Below are positions 32,489 to 60,200 of a stretch of DNA of 64,000 nt, piece after piece. Source of the DNA: Oncomelania hupensis. Taxonomy: Eukaryota > Mollusca > Gastropoda > Littorinimorpha > Pomatiopsidae. The notes under the pieces are model-generated. The model was given only the letters and a program-made list of their open reading frames with translations. It ran no database searches and was not told the origin of the DNA. Where the stretch lies: positions 85,918,008-85,982,007 of the forward strand of contig CM072513.1 in NCBI GenBank assembly GCA_036898135.1. Direction: 5' to 3'. Each line of letters opens with the position of its first letter. Positions within the stretch are counted from its first letter, which is position 1. The position numbers were made by a program, and so were the translations under genes.

Positions 32489-32787
32489 CCCTGAAGAATT
32501 TTTTAGCAAAAACCTTGTATTGAGAGCATTTTAGTCTGATGACTTTCATCTCTTTTATCTCGTCTTCTTACTGCTGTATTTATTTATTATTGCTTTTATT
32601 TTATTTATTTATTATTTCGCTAATCTAGCAACTATTGGTTTCACTCTTTCAAGACCGATGTCGCGTTAGTGCCACTGTAGAGCCGAGCGCAATACTTACA
32701 AAACTACTAATGCGGTCTTACATTTTTGTTTCAAGAGTAAATTCTCTGCATACTAAAAGCTGCAACGGAAGTGAACGAGTGGCCATC
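31140..32787. other. Intergenic between THAP remnant and gene A
   Basis: No supported gene. CT-rich microsatellites at about 31833-31881 and 32430-32487. The last ~200 bases should contain the 5' UTR and promoter of gene A, but no core promoter motif was identified. Confidence 0.5.
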
Positions 32788-48664
<15,877 letters not shown>

Positions 48665-49007
48665 ATCTGCCTTTAGGCTAGCTCCTGTCACGTGACCTAC
48701 CCGCCACCCACAACCTGCGGCGGGATTCTAAATCCAAGTGTAGAATCTAAAAGGGTACCTGATGAGTAGGCCTATTTATATAGCGCACGTCTCCAAAGAT
48801 CTACTCTGGGCACTTGCCACAATGCAGATGCCATCGTGGCCCATGGACAAAAGAAATGGCGACGGATAGACAAGAATCAGAACTACTACGACGGAGAGAC
48901 ACCGAGGGTCGAAGTCGTGGCCAAGACGCACACCTTCTGTTAGTGAGTGTGCAGTGCCGGACTATTGGGCAACTCCGGTGTGTTATTTGACTTTTGATGT
49001 ATTTTCC
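48665..49007. other. Downstream of gene A stop; presumed 3' UTR
   Basis: No further exon that keeps frame was found. A minus-strand SINE-tail-like TATTTATATAGCGCACGTCTCC lies at about 48773. Confidence 0.45.
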
Positions 49008-49089
49008 AGCAATGTGTGAAATCCGGCATTCTATAGAATGCCTAGGTAAAGTATAGAATGCATTCTATAGAATGCCTAGATAAAGTATA

Positions 49090-52051
49090 TTTATGATCCG
49101 CACACTCTTCCTACTGTATTCTCTGATTATTTTTCAGACAAGATTTCGAATATCAGAAACAGTTTTCCTCCCTCTGATTCTGCTGCTCTGCCTGTCTCTT
49201 GTCATTTTTCTGGCACTTTCCTTGATTCTTTCTGTCCTGTTTCTGAACAGTTTGTCCTCAACATCCTTAGAAATACCGCTCCCAAGTCATGTGAATTAGA
49301 TCCTATAGAACTACAAGACTATTGTATGATAATCTTGACACACTCGTTCGTTCGTTAGGTAGATTACCGTCCCCGGACACATAAGCGTATAGGGGACTTG
49401 TATAGATGATAGCCGATGAATAAGAAGACGTGTTGAAGAAGATGAAGCACGGTGAAGGAAGAGGTCATGTTGCTGAAGAAATAAATCGCTTGAAGATGGA
49501 GCGCGCAAGGAGGCTGCAACAATCGGAGTAAAAAGTCAAGATGAATCAGAAGAGCCGCTGTGGTAAGAAGACCGATGAGAGAAGAGACGCATGGGTGCGT
49601 GCCAAGTTGCCGTAAGTCCGTTCGTGAGGAAGTGTGCCAATAGGGCGCATAAGGAAGGTGTCGATGAAGCCGCGTGAAGGGGGCCAAGCAAGCCGCGTGG
49701 AGGGTGGGAGAGCAAACAGTGGGAAACCACTGGCGGTGTAGGCACCTGTTGTCCGGAGTTTGCCAGGCTCCACAGGGAATCCCACGTTGCCCTGTCGTAG
49801 TGAAAGGGGAAGGGCAACCGATAGCCAGGCGGGCGGAAGTCGAGCGAAGCGGCGCCTGCGACGCAACACGACCGGCGCCAGGACCAACGGAGCCCTACTG
49901 GTAAGAAGATGAAGGGTGAAGGTTGAGATGGAGTAACGTATCGGGATCTCCCACAGTCCGCAACAGCAGCTTCGACTTCTGTACTGCCACCGCCGGGCGG
50001 GCCCCCGCAACCGCACCGACGGTGCGTCCTCCTCATCTAGGCAGGCTGTGTGGCTGTGGGACAGAACGCCTCCGTGAGCAGGTGTGGGCGCGAAGAAGCC
50101 TATGGACCGCCGCAATGGAAAATGCTGGTCGGCAACCGCCGCTGTAGAAAATGCAGGTAGGCTAGGCGCGCTGAACAGGAATCGCCGCAGTGTAAAAAGC
50201 AGGTTGGCAGGTGGTACAGAGGAATTGCCCAACACCTCAGCGAATGGAAAATGCTCTAGCTCGAAAGGACAGACTCCGATCCGGCCAATCTCCCAGGAGC
50301 TCGCGCTACCTTGTCCTTGACTGACAGGACCGTCCTTGCCTGCCGCTGTTCAGCGAGTGACGACCACTTGACACACTTCTTCCTGTCATCACTCAAATCA
50401 TCAATACCTCTCTCGCTTCCGGCTCTGTACCTGCAGATTTGAAAACGGCTGTTGTGAAACCTCTTCTTTAAAAAAGCTTCCTTAGATAAAAACGAGTTAA
50501 AGAACTTCAGACCTGTATCCAACCTTCCCTTTCTATCAAAAACTCTAGAGAAAGTTGTGCTCTATCAGCTACTGTTTCACCTTGACTCTAACAATTTACA
50601 CAACCCTTTCCAGTCTGCGTATCGAGCGGGCCGAAGCACCGAAACTGTTCTGCTTCGCATTGTCAATGACATTCTCACTGCTCTGGATGAGGAAAAACTC
50701 TCTATTCTACTTCTTCTTGATAACTGCTACTATCGATCATTCTATTCTCCTTTCTCGTCTTGAGACTGTTTTTGGTATTCGTTTAGTAGCTCTTCGGTGG
50801 TTCACTTCCTATCTCAAAGACCGTACTCAGTATGTGTCTGCCAATAATTCCTCTTCAGTTCCTTCTCCGCTTCTCTATGGTGTGCCCCAGGGTTCCGTTT
50901 TAGGCCCTGTCTTGTTCATTATGTACACCACGCCCTTATCTACAATCATAAAACAGCATACTGTCAACCACCAATTATTTGCAGATGACACCCAACTACA
51001 GCAATCATGCAAGCCTGCAGACATTCACTCTGTTACACTTCAGAATTGCACCACTGACATAAAAACCTGGATGAATGCAAACATGCTTAAATTAAATGAT
51101 GACAAGACTGAGGCCTTTCTCTTCACTTGCTCTTCCGTCACTGATCTTTCTCTGCCTACCTCTATCACTGTTGGTTCTTGTGATATTTATTTTTCTGACT
51201 CAGCTAGAAACCTGGGTTTCATCATGGATTCTACTCTCTCTATGAGACAGCATATCACTAGAGTCTGTCGGGTTTGCTACTTTGAGTTGAAGAGAATTAG
51301 TTCAATTAGAAAATTTCTATCAGAAGACGCCACAAAGACCTTGGTTACTTGGTATTGCAATTCCCTTCTCATTGGCTGTCCAGATTCTATCCTCTCTCTG
51401 CTTCAAAAAGTTCAGAACTCTGCTGTCCATCTTATCTTTAAAGTAAATCATCGCCAATCCTCCACACTTCTCCTTGTTAAGCTACACTGGCTTCCTGTCG
51501 TGTAACGTGTTAAGTATAAAACTTCCTGTATCTGCTACAATATTGTCATCGGTTCTGCTCCTTCTTATCTATCTGACTTTGTCTCCCTTTACACTCCATC
51601 TCGTTCCCTTCGCTCATCCACTGACTGTCCTCTTCTCCATCAGGGCTGTTACAAAAGAAAATCTCATGGTTTCCGCTCTTTTGCTGTCCACGGCCCTCAC
51701 CTATGGAATTCTCTCCCCTTTCATGTTAGACATTCTGCCTCCTGTGAATCGTTCAAATCCAACCTTAAAACTTATCTTTTCTCAAAAGTCTTTCAGCAGT
51801 ATATGTAATTGTAAAATGGGTTTAGAGGGGTAGGGGGTAAAGTAGTAATTTAGTATGTTTTTGTCATATTGATTTACACAGCAGTAGTATGTACGCGTGA
51901 AAGAGTAACTTGTCTTATAATTAAAGTATATGTATAGTGTGTATATATATATGTGTTTGCGTAAGAAAGTGTGCATGTATAGCGCTTAGATCCTTAGGGT
52001 AGGCACTTTATAAATGCTAGTTATTATTATTATTATTATAGAATCATAATA
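49090..52051 (+). mobile_element. 5'-truncated CR1/L2-like LINE with 29-bp duplication
   Basis: Codons for the pre-RT region (VFSDYFSDKISNIR..., NTAPKSCELDPI; 49110-49310) and, after an insertion, RT (NFRPVSNLPFLSKTLEKV; AYRAGRSTETVLL; TIDHSILLSRLE; YGVPQGSVLGPVLF; active site FADDTQL at about 50980; LNDDKTE) and the CR1/L2-type C-terminus (SFAVHGPHLWNSLPFHVRH). The 3' end has AGCGCTTAGATCCTTAGGG...TAAATGCTAG and ATT repeats. The direct repeat CATTCTAT.GAATGCCTAGAT... (49061-49089, 52052-52080) is its 29-bp target duplication. Frameshifts near 50760 and 51505 inactivate it. Confidence 0.85.
49343..50365 (-). mobile_element. 1.0-kb GC-rich retroposon of unknown family
   Basis: Interrupts the LINE between codons for YDNLDTL and LPVITQIINTSL. 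The directly repeated CTTGACACACT lies at both borders (about 49332-49342, 50366-50376). Minus-strand reading ends with a hairpin (GTCCCC...GGGGAC), then TAATCTACCTAACGAACGAACG, i.e. an (AACG)n tail. An internal GCCGC.GTGGAAAATGC.GG-type motif repeats about four times (50110-50260). Much richer in GC than its surroundings. A 229-codon minus-strand open frame (49546-50235) has no domain I recognise. Same 3' hairpin at 7533-7575. Confidence 0.7.
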
Positions 52052-52141
52052 CATTCTATCGAATGCCTAGATAAAGTATACAATGCATTCTATACTTTAC
52101 CTAGGCATTCTATACAATACCGGGATTTCACACATTGCCGG

Positions 52142-52782
52142 TAACATATATATCGTATGAAATGCTTCGATTTGTAATTGTAACACCTCGAACTAATTTG
52201 TAGTACCTATGGCTGTGCCTCGTGCGTGTTATTTTACACATCATTTGAGCAACCAATATAATTATGAGTGTTGATTGACTTGAACTAAATTATAGATCAT
52301 TTTCAACCAGTAATTTATCAGTACTATATTATTATGTTTTCCACAATCCAGATGTCAAGATGATATTTCATTTTGTGTTCTAATCCTGGAAGTTAGTTTA
52401 TTTTGTTGTTGGCCAATCCAAGATTCCTTGTATAGTTTCAATTGGATTTCATTACTTCGATTGCCAAGTTCTACTGTACACTTCGGCTATTGTTACTGAT
52501 TTCATCTTTCTGCATTCAAGGTTTTTTTTGTATTTATACTTCTTGTATTTTAATGTAATTGTCACCTTCAAAATGTTGTAGTTTGTGGGTTGATTCCACG
52601 ACATTTAGTACAAAGTTCCACTTTTGTTTCATCTTTCATTATTAGCCTAGGCCAGTTTAATTTATGCTTTCTCGTCTGGATTTTAGGTATCAACAGCAGT
52701 GCAGGGATAGGGGCACTTTCCTGTTTATTAGGGTTACGTTGTTTTTGTTTGTTTGTTTGTTTGTTTTGTTTGTTGTTTGTTT

Positions 52783-52815
<33 letters not shown>

Positions 52816-55500
52816 GGGGGGGGGGGTTGTTTCTTTTTGTTATTTGGTGGGGAGGGGGGCGGGGTTGGGGAGGAGGAGGAAGGGAATTGGGGGAAGGGTG
52901 GACCACTCTGGTCAGTCAACTATAAAATGTGGAAACACTACCTACAATATATTATCACATATTATTCAGTGCTTCAATTGTTTCGCCGTTGCTTTTACCG
53001 CTGAGCCAACGCGCTCCCTAGCCTTTACTGCATTAGGACTGTAAGAAGTTTAATTTATTTGTTTTAATTGTGTTACAAAACAATTAATAAGTCATGTGAC
53101 CCTTCACTGCTTTCAGATAACTTCTGCATGTCATGATTAGGTGATTCCAAATATATGCTGCCTGTCAATAATGCTTGTATTTTATTAGGGTAGGCATATA
53201 ATCTTTGTACAACTTAATTCTAGTAGTGGGCTGTATTTCATATGTCAAATATTTAAGTTTGTTTTCTCAAACTGGAGGATCCCTTGTCTCAAATTAGCAG
53301 AAAGATAAAACTTTTTGCAGCGTTAGTTTTGTAAGTATCTTCTTTCTGTTTAGTGTGTTAATGTGTTCAGTGTGGTGTTCATTTTACGTGGTTTTATACA
53401 AAAATTGTACATATTTTAATCGTTCTTCAAGCCATTTTCCTGGAATAGGTTCTGATTCTTAAGAGTGTAACTGTCAACATAATCTAGCATAAAAGAGTTA
53501 TATAGCCGATTCATGCATGGGTAGGCTAGATGAGTGTGTGAGTGAAAAATTACGTCCGTGGGTAGGCTACGTGACCGAGTTAGTGTGCGAAAGAAATATT
53601 ATCAGCTTCTTAATACTGATTCATTTAATTTTATTGTGTACAGTATCCATAAGGTTATATCTTCTTCTTCTTCCAGTAGTATCCAGTATCAATTGGTTGA
53701 TTGTCGTTGATATATTGTCAAGCAATTTGAAGTGTGGCTAATGTATTTATTTACAATAAAATAACCTTCTTTTTTAAAAATCTATTAGCTGTAAAATTTT
53801 AACCTTAGACAGGCCTCTGGATGAGGCAGTCCGGCTACCATAGCGGCCCCCTGGGCTTAACCCCCCCCCCCCCCCCCTGACTGGCACAGCCCTATATTAA
53901 CTACATTGTCAAACATATCCATAATGTTGAATCGACAATGTATCTTAAACCAGTACCAAATCAAATTTATCTTTTTTGAAGGAGAATCATACTTTGACCA
54001 AATAAATGGCAAAGGCATCAATACAACAACGATCTCTGAACAAGGAGACCACGAACATCACCGAGATGGCAGCGCCTCTATATTCCCACAATATTGTGAA
54101 GGAGAGAAGAATGGGGAACCGGTAGAGAAGAATAATTATATGGCACTTTTCCAAGAAGATTGTACGGTTCTTTCAATACCTTGAAATGATCACACTTGGA
54201 GGAACTTCAAAGGGGCGAGGGGAGGGGCATTGGGGAAGAAGAGGGAGGGGGGACGTCAGCAAACTATCACAGATGAAGAAACAAATAAATGACGATGACG
54301 ACGATGATGAAGATAATAATGATGATGATAATGCTAAATATGATGGTGTTGAACTTCTGGAGGAGGATGAAGAGAAGAATACCAGGTGAACAATAAACAT
54401 TTTTTATTCTACTTTAAAAAGTGTAATGTGTGTGTGTAAGAGCATGTGTTTATTATTTTTTTTCTCTTCATTCCCCTGGTCGTTCTTTTCTGCCTTTCTA
54501 GACTCGTGTGTGTGTGTGTTCTAACACATGAGTGTGTGAGTGGTGATGTAGAAACGCCTTTATTGTTAAGCACACTTTATACTTTACCTACTTTCTTTGA
54601 CTGTGCATGCCCGCAAAAAATGTATTTACACAGGTGTAGGTGTTCTTCACTCCACCCTCAAAAGTCGTGTCTACATTACCTAGGCCAGTATCTTATTTTA
54701 CGATAATAGAAGCGACGATCTAAGTGACATGTCAATCACTCAATGTCACAGAACTTCCGATCGTTTTAACATCTTGTACGACTGCTGTCAGTCAACAAAG
54801 AGATGAGATTATGAATAGAACAAGGAAAGGGTGAAAAAATTTAGCCCACTCATTATTCAGAACAATACTGACTAAAGACATTTAATATCCTTTCTGGAGG
54901 ACTAAAGACAAAAAAGGGAAATGATGGAAGAGAAGGAGAAAGATAAAGAGGATGGAGATGAGAGTTTCAATAATAACACTAAAATATTGACGCAACGTTA
55001 AGTGTAATGTTGGTACCTCAAAACTACATTTCTATTATTATTTGTCAAGCATCACCTCACTCTTCTCCACCCTCCCCCAACTCATAACTCCAATCATTGC
55101 CTTTTGTAAATCAGTATCACCACAAAGTACACTCACACAACTATGACACAATTTTAAACATTTTATTATAAAAGTAACCAAAAATTAAACAAAACAGCTC
55201 GGTGTGGTCAATAAAATAAACTAAGGTTATCAATACATCCAACACTTTTAAAGTCCATGCACAAACTGTATATATATAAAAGTACTATGGCTGCACACAC
55301 ACACAAACACAATATTGCGGAGTATTGAAGTCAACTTCTCCATGCCAAAAATAACAGAAATAATACAATAAAATAATTAACTTTTAAACAAATAAATAAT
55401 TACTAAATAAATAATGTTGAGATCAGTTTACTTAAGTTGTATATCAAAACTTGTTTCACTTTGATTTTCAATTTGTTTGAGCAGGAATATGGAGTTATGA
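52142..55500. other. AT-rich region, no gene supported
   Basis: Might include distal 3' UTR of gene A (AATAAA at about 53753). Poly-T run followed by poly-G at about 52786-52827; a GA/GAT-rich patch at 54290-54380. Open frames at 53906-54389 lack domain or splice support. A minus-strand AATAAA near 55163 could end gene B's transcript (inference). Confidence 0.4.
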
Positions 55501-55505
55501 ATATA

Positions 55506-55572
55506 TCCTATCCTGTAACTCGGAGGTTGTAGGGGCACCACAGAGGATCGTTTAACCAGCATACTCCATCTT
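55506..55572 (-). mobile_element. GGATA-LINE 3' stub (copy 10)
   Basis: TCCTATCCTGTAACTCGGAG, GTTGTAGGGGCACCACAGAG, GATCGTTTAACCAGCATACT: only the last ~65 bp of the LINE with a minimal tail. Confidence 0.85.
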
Positions 55573-56905
55573 ATATAACTTTAATGTTCAGAAGCATGAA
55601 TGTTTCAAAATAATTAAAAGGGAGAAATCTGAGCCATGTGCAAACTCGCTCAAAATAACTAAATATATAAATTTTAAAAATTGTAAATCAAAATATGCTG
55701 ATCCTGGTAACTGATGTCTTTCAAAATGTTAAAAATGCTGAGGTTGAATCTTGTTTCAATGTTTGGTGATAGATACTAAGGAGGTGGGTAACGCCATAAT
55801 AAAACTAATGATTTTTGTTTTTAATTACACACAAAACAAAACTGCAATGATAATAATAATAATAATAATAATAATAATTAATAATACAGATTTTTCCAAA
55901 AGGCAAAAAATACAAGAAACAAAGTACGATCAATAGCTGGATGTGTCACATAAAATACAATAACTACACAACTACACAAAGGAGTATCATACACACCATC
56001 TACAAGGTTTGTTACCTATAGCTACAATACTGCCCCAGTGTTTTGCATAATCTGCCAAGAGTGCATCGCTTCACACAAAGCTAAAAAAATCTTGTGTAAT
56101 CTGTCAAACTTGAGAAAGTTGTTTACAACATGTACTAGCTGGCATAACATATACACATCTCAGCAAATAAAACTGGCAACACCTTCGTTACTGTTACATT
56201 CATAAAACCAGTATCGTCGACACTGCATTAAACTTACACACCCACTGCATGCATGCTCGCTCTCCCCAATTTAATTTATACATTTCTCGCCCTTTATAAA
56301 AAACAAAGCAGACACAGGTATCTCTCATTCCTTCACGAACCCTAGCAGAACTCATCTATTCCAATATACCATATCACTTGCCTGGGTGATGCATACACTC
56401 CCAAAATTCCTTCGATTGTTTTTTGGTTTTTTTTTTTTTTTGGGGGGGTGGGGGGGGTGGTATTCCCCACAAGGTAGACTATCTACACCTTGGGCTCTAC
56501 AAACACTTTTTGTCTCCCTTTACCCCTCTAGTCAATTTTAATTTTCTTCTTCACCCTTACACAAATCATTATTCATTTAAATGTGTGGGGAACATTCTTA
56601 ACATACAGAGCATTCCACAATGTTACGTCATTCAAAACAGCAATATTACATAACAATTCACAACCACTACAAGTTCATAATAATAATACAAGACCACTCC
56701 ATTCCTTTCCATTAACTTTTTTGTGCAAGTTTTTTTTTTTTTTTTTAAATTAAAAGCTGGCACATTTTGATTAATGGCAGTACTGGAATGTTTTCATTAA
56801 CAAAGCAATTAGGTGTACAAACTGTAGTCCTCTGAACCATACTGCAATCTTTCTCTTATCCAAAACAATTATCACAAATATTTTCTTTGTCCACCTCCCC
56901 CCCCC
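55573..56905. other. AT-rich, presumed gene B 3' UTR
   Basis: No gene. A short TAA array at about 55847-55876, and T/G homopolymer runs at about 56430-56460. Lies downstream of the gene B stop on its strand. Confidence 0.4.
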
Positions 56906-56913
56906 CACCCATC

Positions 56914-57092
56914 CCTCCTCACCCCACTCCCTTAGCCTAAGCCTCACCCCACTCCCTTAGCCTAAGCCTCACCCCATTCCCTTAGCCTAAGCCTCACCCC
57001 ACTCCCTTAGCCTACGCCTCACCCCATTCCCTTAGCCTAAGCCTCACCCCATTCCCTTAGCCTAAGCCTCACCCCATTCCCTTAGCCTAAGT
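56914..57092. repeat. 25-bp minisatellite, seven units
   Basis: Units CCTCACCCCACTCCCTTAGC followed by CTAAG, with only C/T or A/C variants. About 160 bp downstream of the gene B stop codon on the transcribed strand. Confidence 0.95.
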
Positions 57093-57251
57093 GATAGATG
57101 CTGCCCTTATCATTATGCACAAAAACTGAACTCTCCAACAACAAAAATTAACTTGCATGAATGTCATGTGCCTAAAACAACTTAACATTGCAAACACTGT
57201 TTAAAACCAATACTCCAGAAATTCATGCTAACAAACGTCTAAGGGAGACAA

Positions 57252-60200
57252 TTATAATTCGTCCTTCTTCTTTTCAATCCAGGGTTTGACCGAGTCAATG
57301 TCGGAGTCCACCTTCTTCAGATTCACTTTGGGTAATGCACTGCAAAGAAACAAAATGTACAGAAAATTGAAGCAGACATTTTCAAATAAAATAATCAACT
57401 GCCAAAGCAGGTGCACTGCAGTTAAAATAACCAAATAACATTAACAATCAAAACACCACAAAGTAAAGCACAAAAAAAGCCAGAAAAAACAACTCTCTCT
57501 CTCATTCATCCCCTCCCTAGGCCCTCCCCTTTTCCCTTCCACCTCTTCAGACCCTTCCCATCCACTCAAAACACACAAATTGTAGTTTTAAAGCACAGTA
57601 CACTGTACAATTTCAAGCATGAAAAAATAAAACATACTGACTATTTTGTGAATGTATTTCATCATTGTTATATAACGATGTAGCGCTTTTCCAGCTCAAG
57701 AGCTGCTCAAGGTGCAGGCTAAGACAGGATCTAAACTCTAACCTTCTAAAGCGCCCACTTGCTGCCTTAGGCCAATGCATCTCATGCTTTGTTTCCACAC
57801 TAACTTTGTTTCCACACTAACTTTGTTTCCACACTAAACAAACTTTGTTTCCACACTAACTTTGTTTCCACACTAACTTTGTTTCCACACTAAATAGTGA
57901 TAGATTTACTTTGTAGGACAAATCAAAGCATAGGATTATTACACAATTCTGATAACATGTGTTCAAGCCCTGTTTCTGTTTACCTATTATTTATCAATTA
58001 AAAAACGCCTTCTACAAAAACATGATATAGATGGGAGTGTACAACATCAGCAATAAAATTATTGAAGTCATCAAAAGCCTGTATGACAAGGCTATCAGTG
58101 CAGTCCTCCATAACAGCGCCATCGGAAACTGGTTCAGAATAACAATCGGTGTGCGTCAAGAATGCCTATTCTCTCCAACACTCTTCCTAGAGCGCATCAT
58201 GTCAGATGCCCTTGCAGATCACGAAAGCACAGTCAGCATAGAGGGTGTTGGATAGCGCAGTGGTTGGAGCACTCGCTACTGTGTCGCAAGTTAAGCACCG
58301 TCCAGTGCGGTTAGCACTTGGATGGGTGACCCCAAAATGTGAAGCGACAAATAACAACGCCCCCAGTTGACTCAACTGTGACTGAGTACCTACTCTCTTA
58401 AGGGTGGGGAAGGTAAAGCAGCGAGGGAGAAAGATGGGCATCACCCTCATTACGCTGGCCCAAGATAAGTGTGATCTCCAACATCACGCTCCCCTACGAC
58501 CACAAGGCTATGGGAAAACCTTTACCTTTACCTTTACAAATCTCCAACCTTCGTTCTGCGGATGACATTGATAGATTGGCTGGAGAGGAACAAGAACTTC
58601 AACAGCTGGTACAGAGGCTTGACACCATCTCCAGAGCCTATGGAATAGAAATAAGTGCAGAGAAGACCAAAATGATGACCAACAACCAATGGCATCAACA
58701 GGGACATCAAAGTCCAAGGCCAATCCCTCAACACAGTGCATAGCTTAAAATATTTAGGAGCCATTGTATCACTATCAGACAATGGGTCCCGACAGGAAGT
58801 CCTCTCCAGGATCGCACAAACAACTGCTGCCCTGGCAAGGTTAAAGCCCATTTGGAAAGACAGGACCATCAGACTACATTCCAAGGTAAGGCTGCTGCGC
58901 TCCCTTGTCATCTTTATCTTCTTATACGCTTGAGAAACATGGACCGTCACAGCAGATCTACACCGAAGAATACAAAGCATGGAGATGAGGTGCTACAGAA
59001 GACTTCTGGGAATTTCCTATACCCAGCACATCACCAACGACGAAGTCCGACTGACCATCACACAAGCCATTGGACAACACGATGATCTGCTCACAGTGGT
59101 GAAGAAACGGAAACTCCGATGGTATGGCCACATCACCAGATCATCAGGCCTTGCAAAGACCATCCTGCAAGGCACAGTGCAAGGAGGTAGAAGAAGAGGG
59201 AGACCGAAAAAGAGGTGGGAGGACAACATTCGAGAATGGACTGGTTTGACACTGAGTGAAACCATCAGGGTTGCTGAGGACAGAGAAAGATGGAGTACGC
59301 TGGTTAAACGATCATCTGTGGTGCCCCTACGACCTCTGAGTTACGGGAAAGGATAGGATATCAATAAAACAGATTGTCACCGATACAAACGATAAATGGC
59401 AATATCCAGATATAGCCCCCTCATCATTGTAACAGCTCCAAAATCAATTGGCTTTTTTTCTTTTTTTCAGTTTTTTACATTCTATTAACACAACGAATGC
59501 CATAATATACATGAACACCCACATTGCATATAAATACCTTCTTTCCGTCGGAAATATGTAACTAATAATATCGAGGGGAGTATATCTGGATATTGTCTGA
59601 TAAATGTCTGATGCCACAAACAACTGAGCAGAATCCTGGGAGACTGGAGATGGGGAGAAGGGACCTAGTGCTTGTTGAGTGTATTTATATAACTGTCACT
59701 CACCCATCAAGTACATGAGCGTTAGGATCTTTCAAATTCTATGCAAAGGAATGTGTATGCACAGGCTAGACCTTGGTTTACTGGGTTTCCCATTTGCAAT
59801 GAATCTAAGGAGTGGGCTCACTTCCATTTTACAATTTTAAGGATTTTTTTTCACTCCTTTGCTAAGCGTTTTAAGGAGAGTGGAAAAAAAAAGTGGACAA
59901 AAGTGTACGCCCACAACTTTCACAAGTCAACACACACACGTCATGCACACATTCAGTATTCACACCATTGATTTATACACACACATTCACATCAAACTAT
60001 GATGTCACCCCTTAAACATACCGCGATGAATTAGGAGCATTGCGACTGGTTGATAGTGCAGAGGTAAACCAATGAACATCGAGCTAACTTTTCAGTCGTA
60101 TGGCCGTGCTAATTTTAGATCTGATTCTTCCCCAAACAGTAAACACTCTTACTAGAAGCAGCTGTTTGTCGAACAACACGCTCAGAAAAAAAGCTTTTTT

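Larger units (their letters stand above)
49008..52140. mobile_element. Palindromic MITE split by a LINE
   Basis: Outer arms GCAATGTGTGAAATCC...GCATTCTATAGAATGCCTAG (49009-49060) and their inverse (52081-52139). Without the LINE the MITE is about 140 bp, almost wholly self-complementary, and includes the perfect palindrome GCATTCTATAGAATGC. Superfamily unknown. Confidence 0.75.

Noticed and set aside
48816..48945. Frame reading DAIVAHGQKKWRRIDKNQ to a stop, a possible tenth exon of gene A
   Set aside because: The available donor in exon 9 (GTACGC at 48649) gives a phase that makes a stop with either acceptor, and the preceding bases look like a SINE tail.
49546..50235. 229-codon minus-strand frame in the GC-rich insert
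   Set aside because: GC-rich sequence favours long chance frames; no domain recognised and overlapping frames are equally open.
53906..54389. Two adjacent plus-strand frames that could be a small gene
   Set aside because: No domain, signal peptide, splice sites or repeat relationship seen; composition includes a GAT-rich patch.
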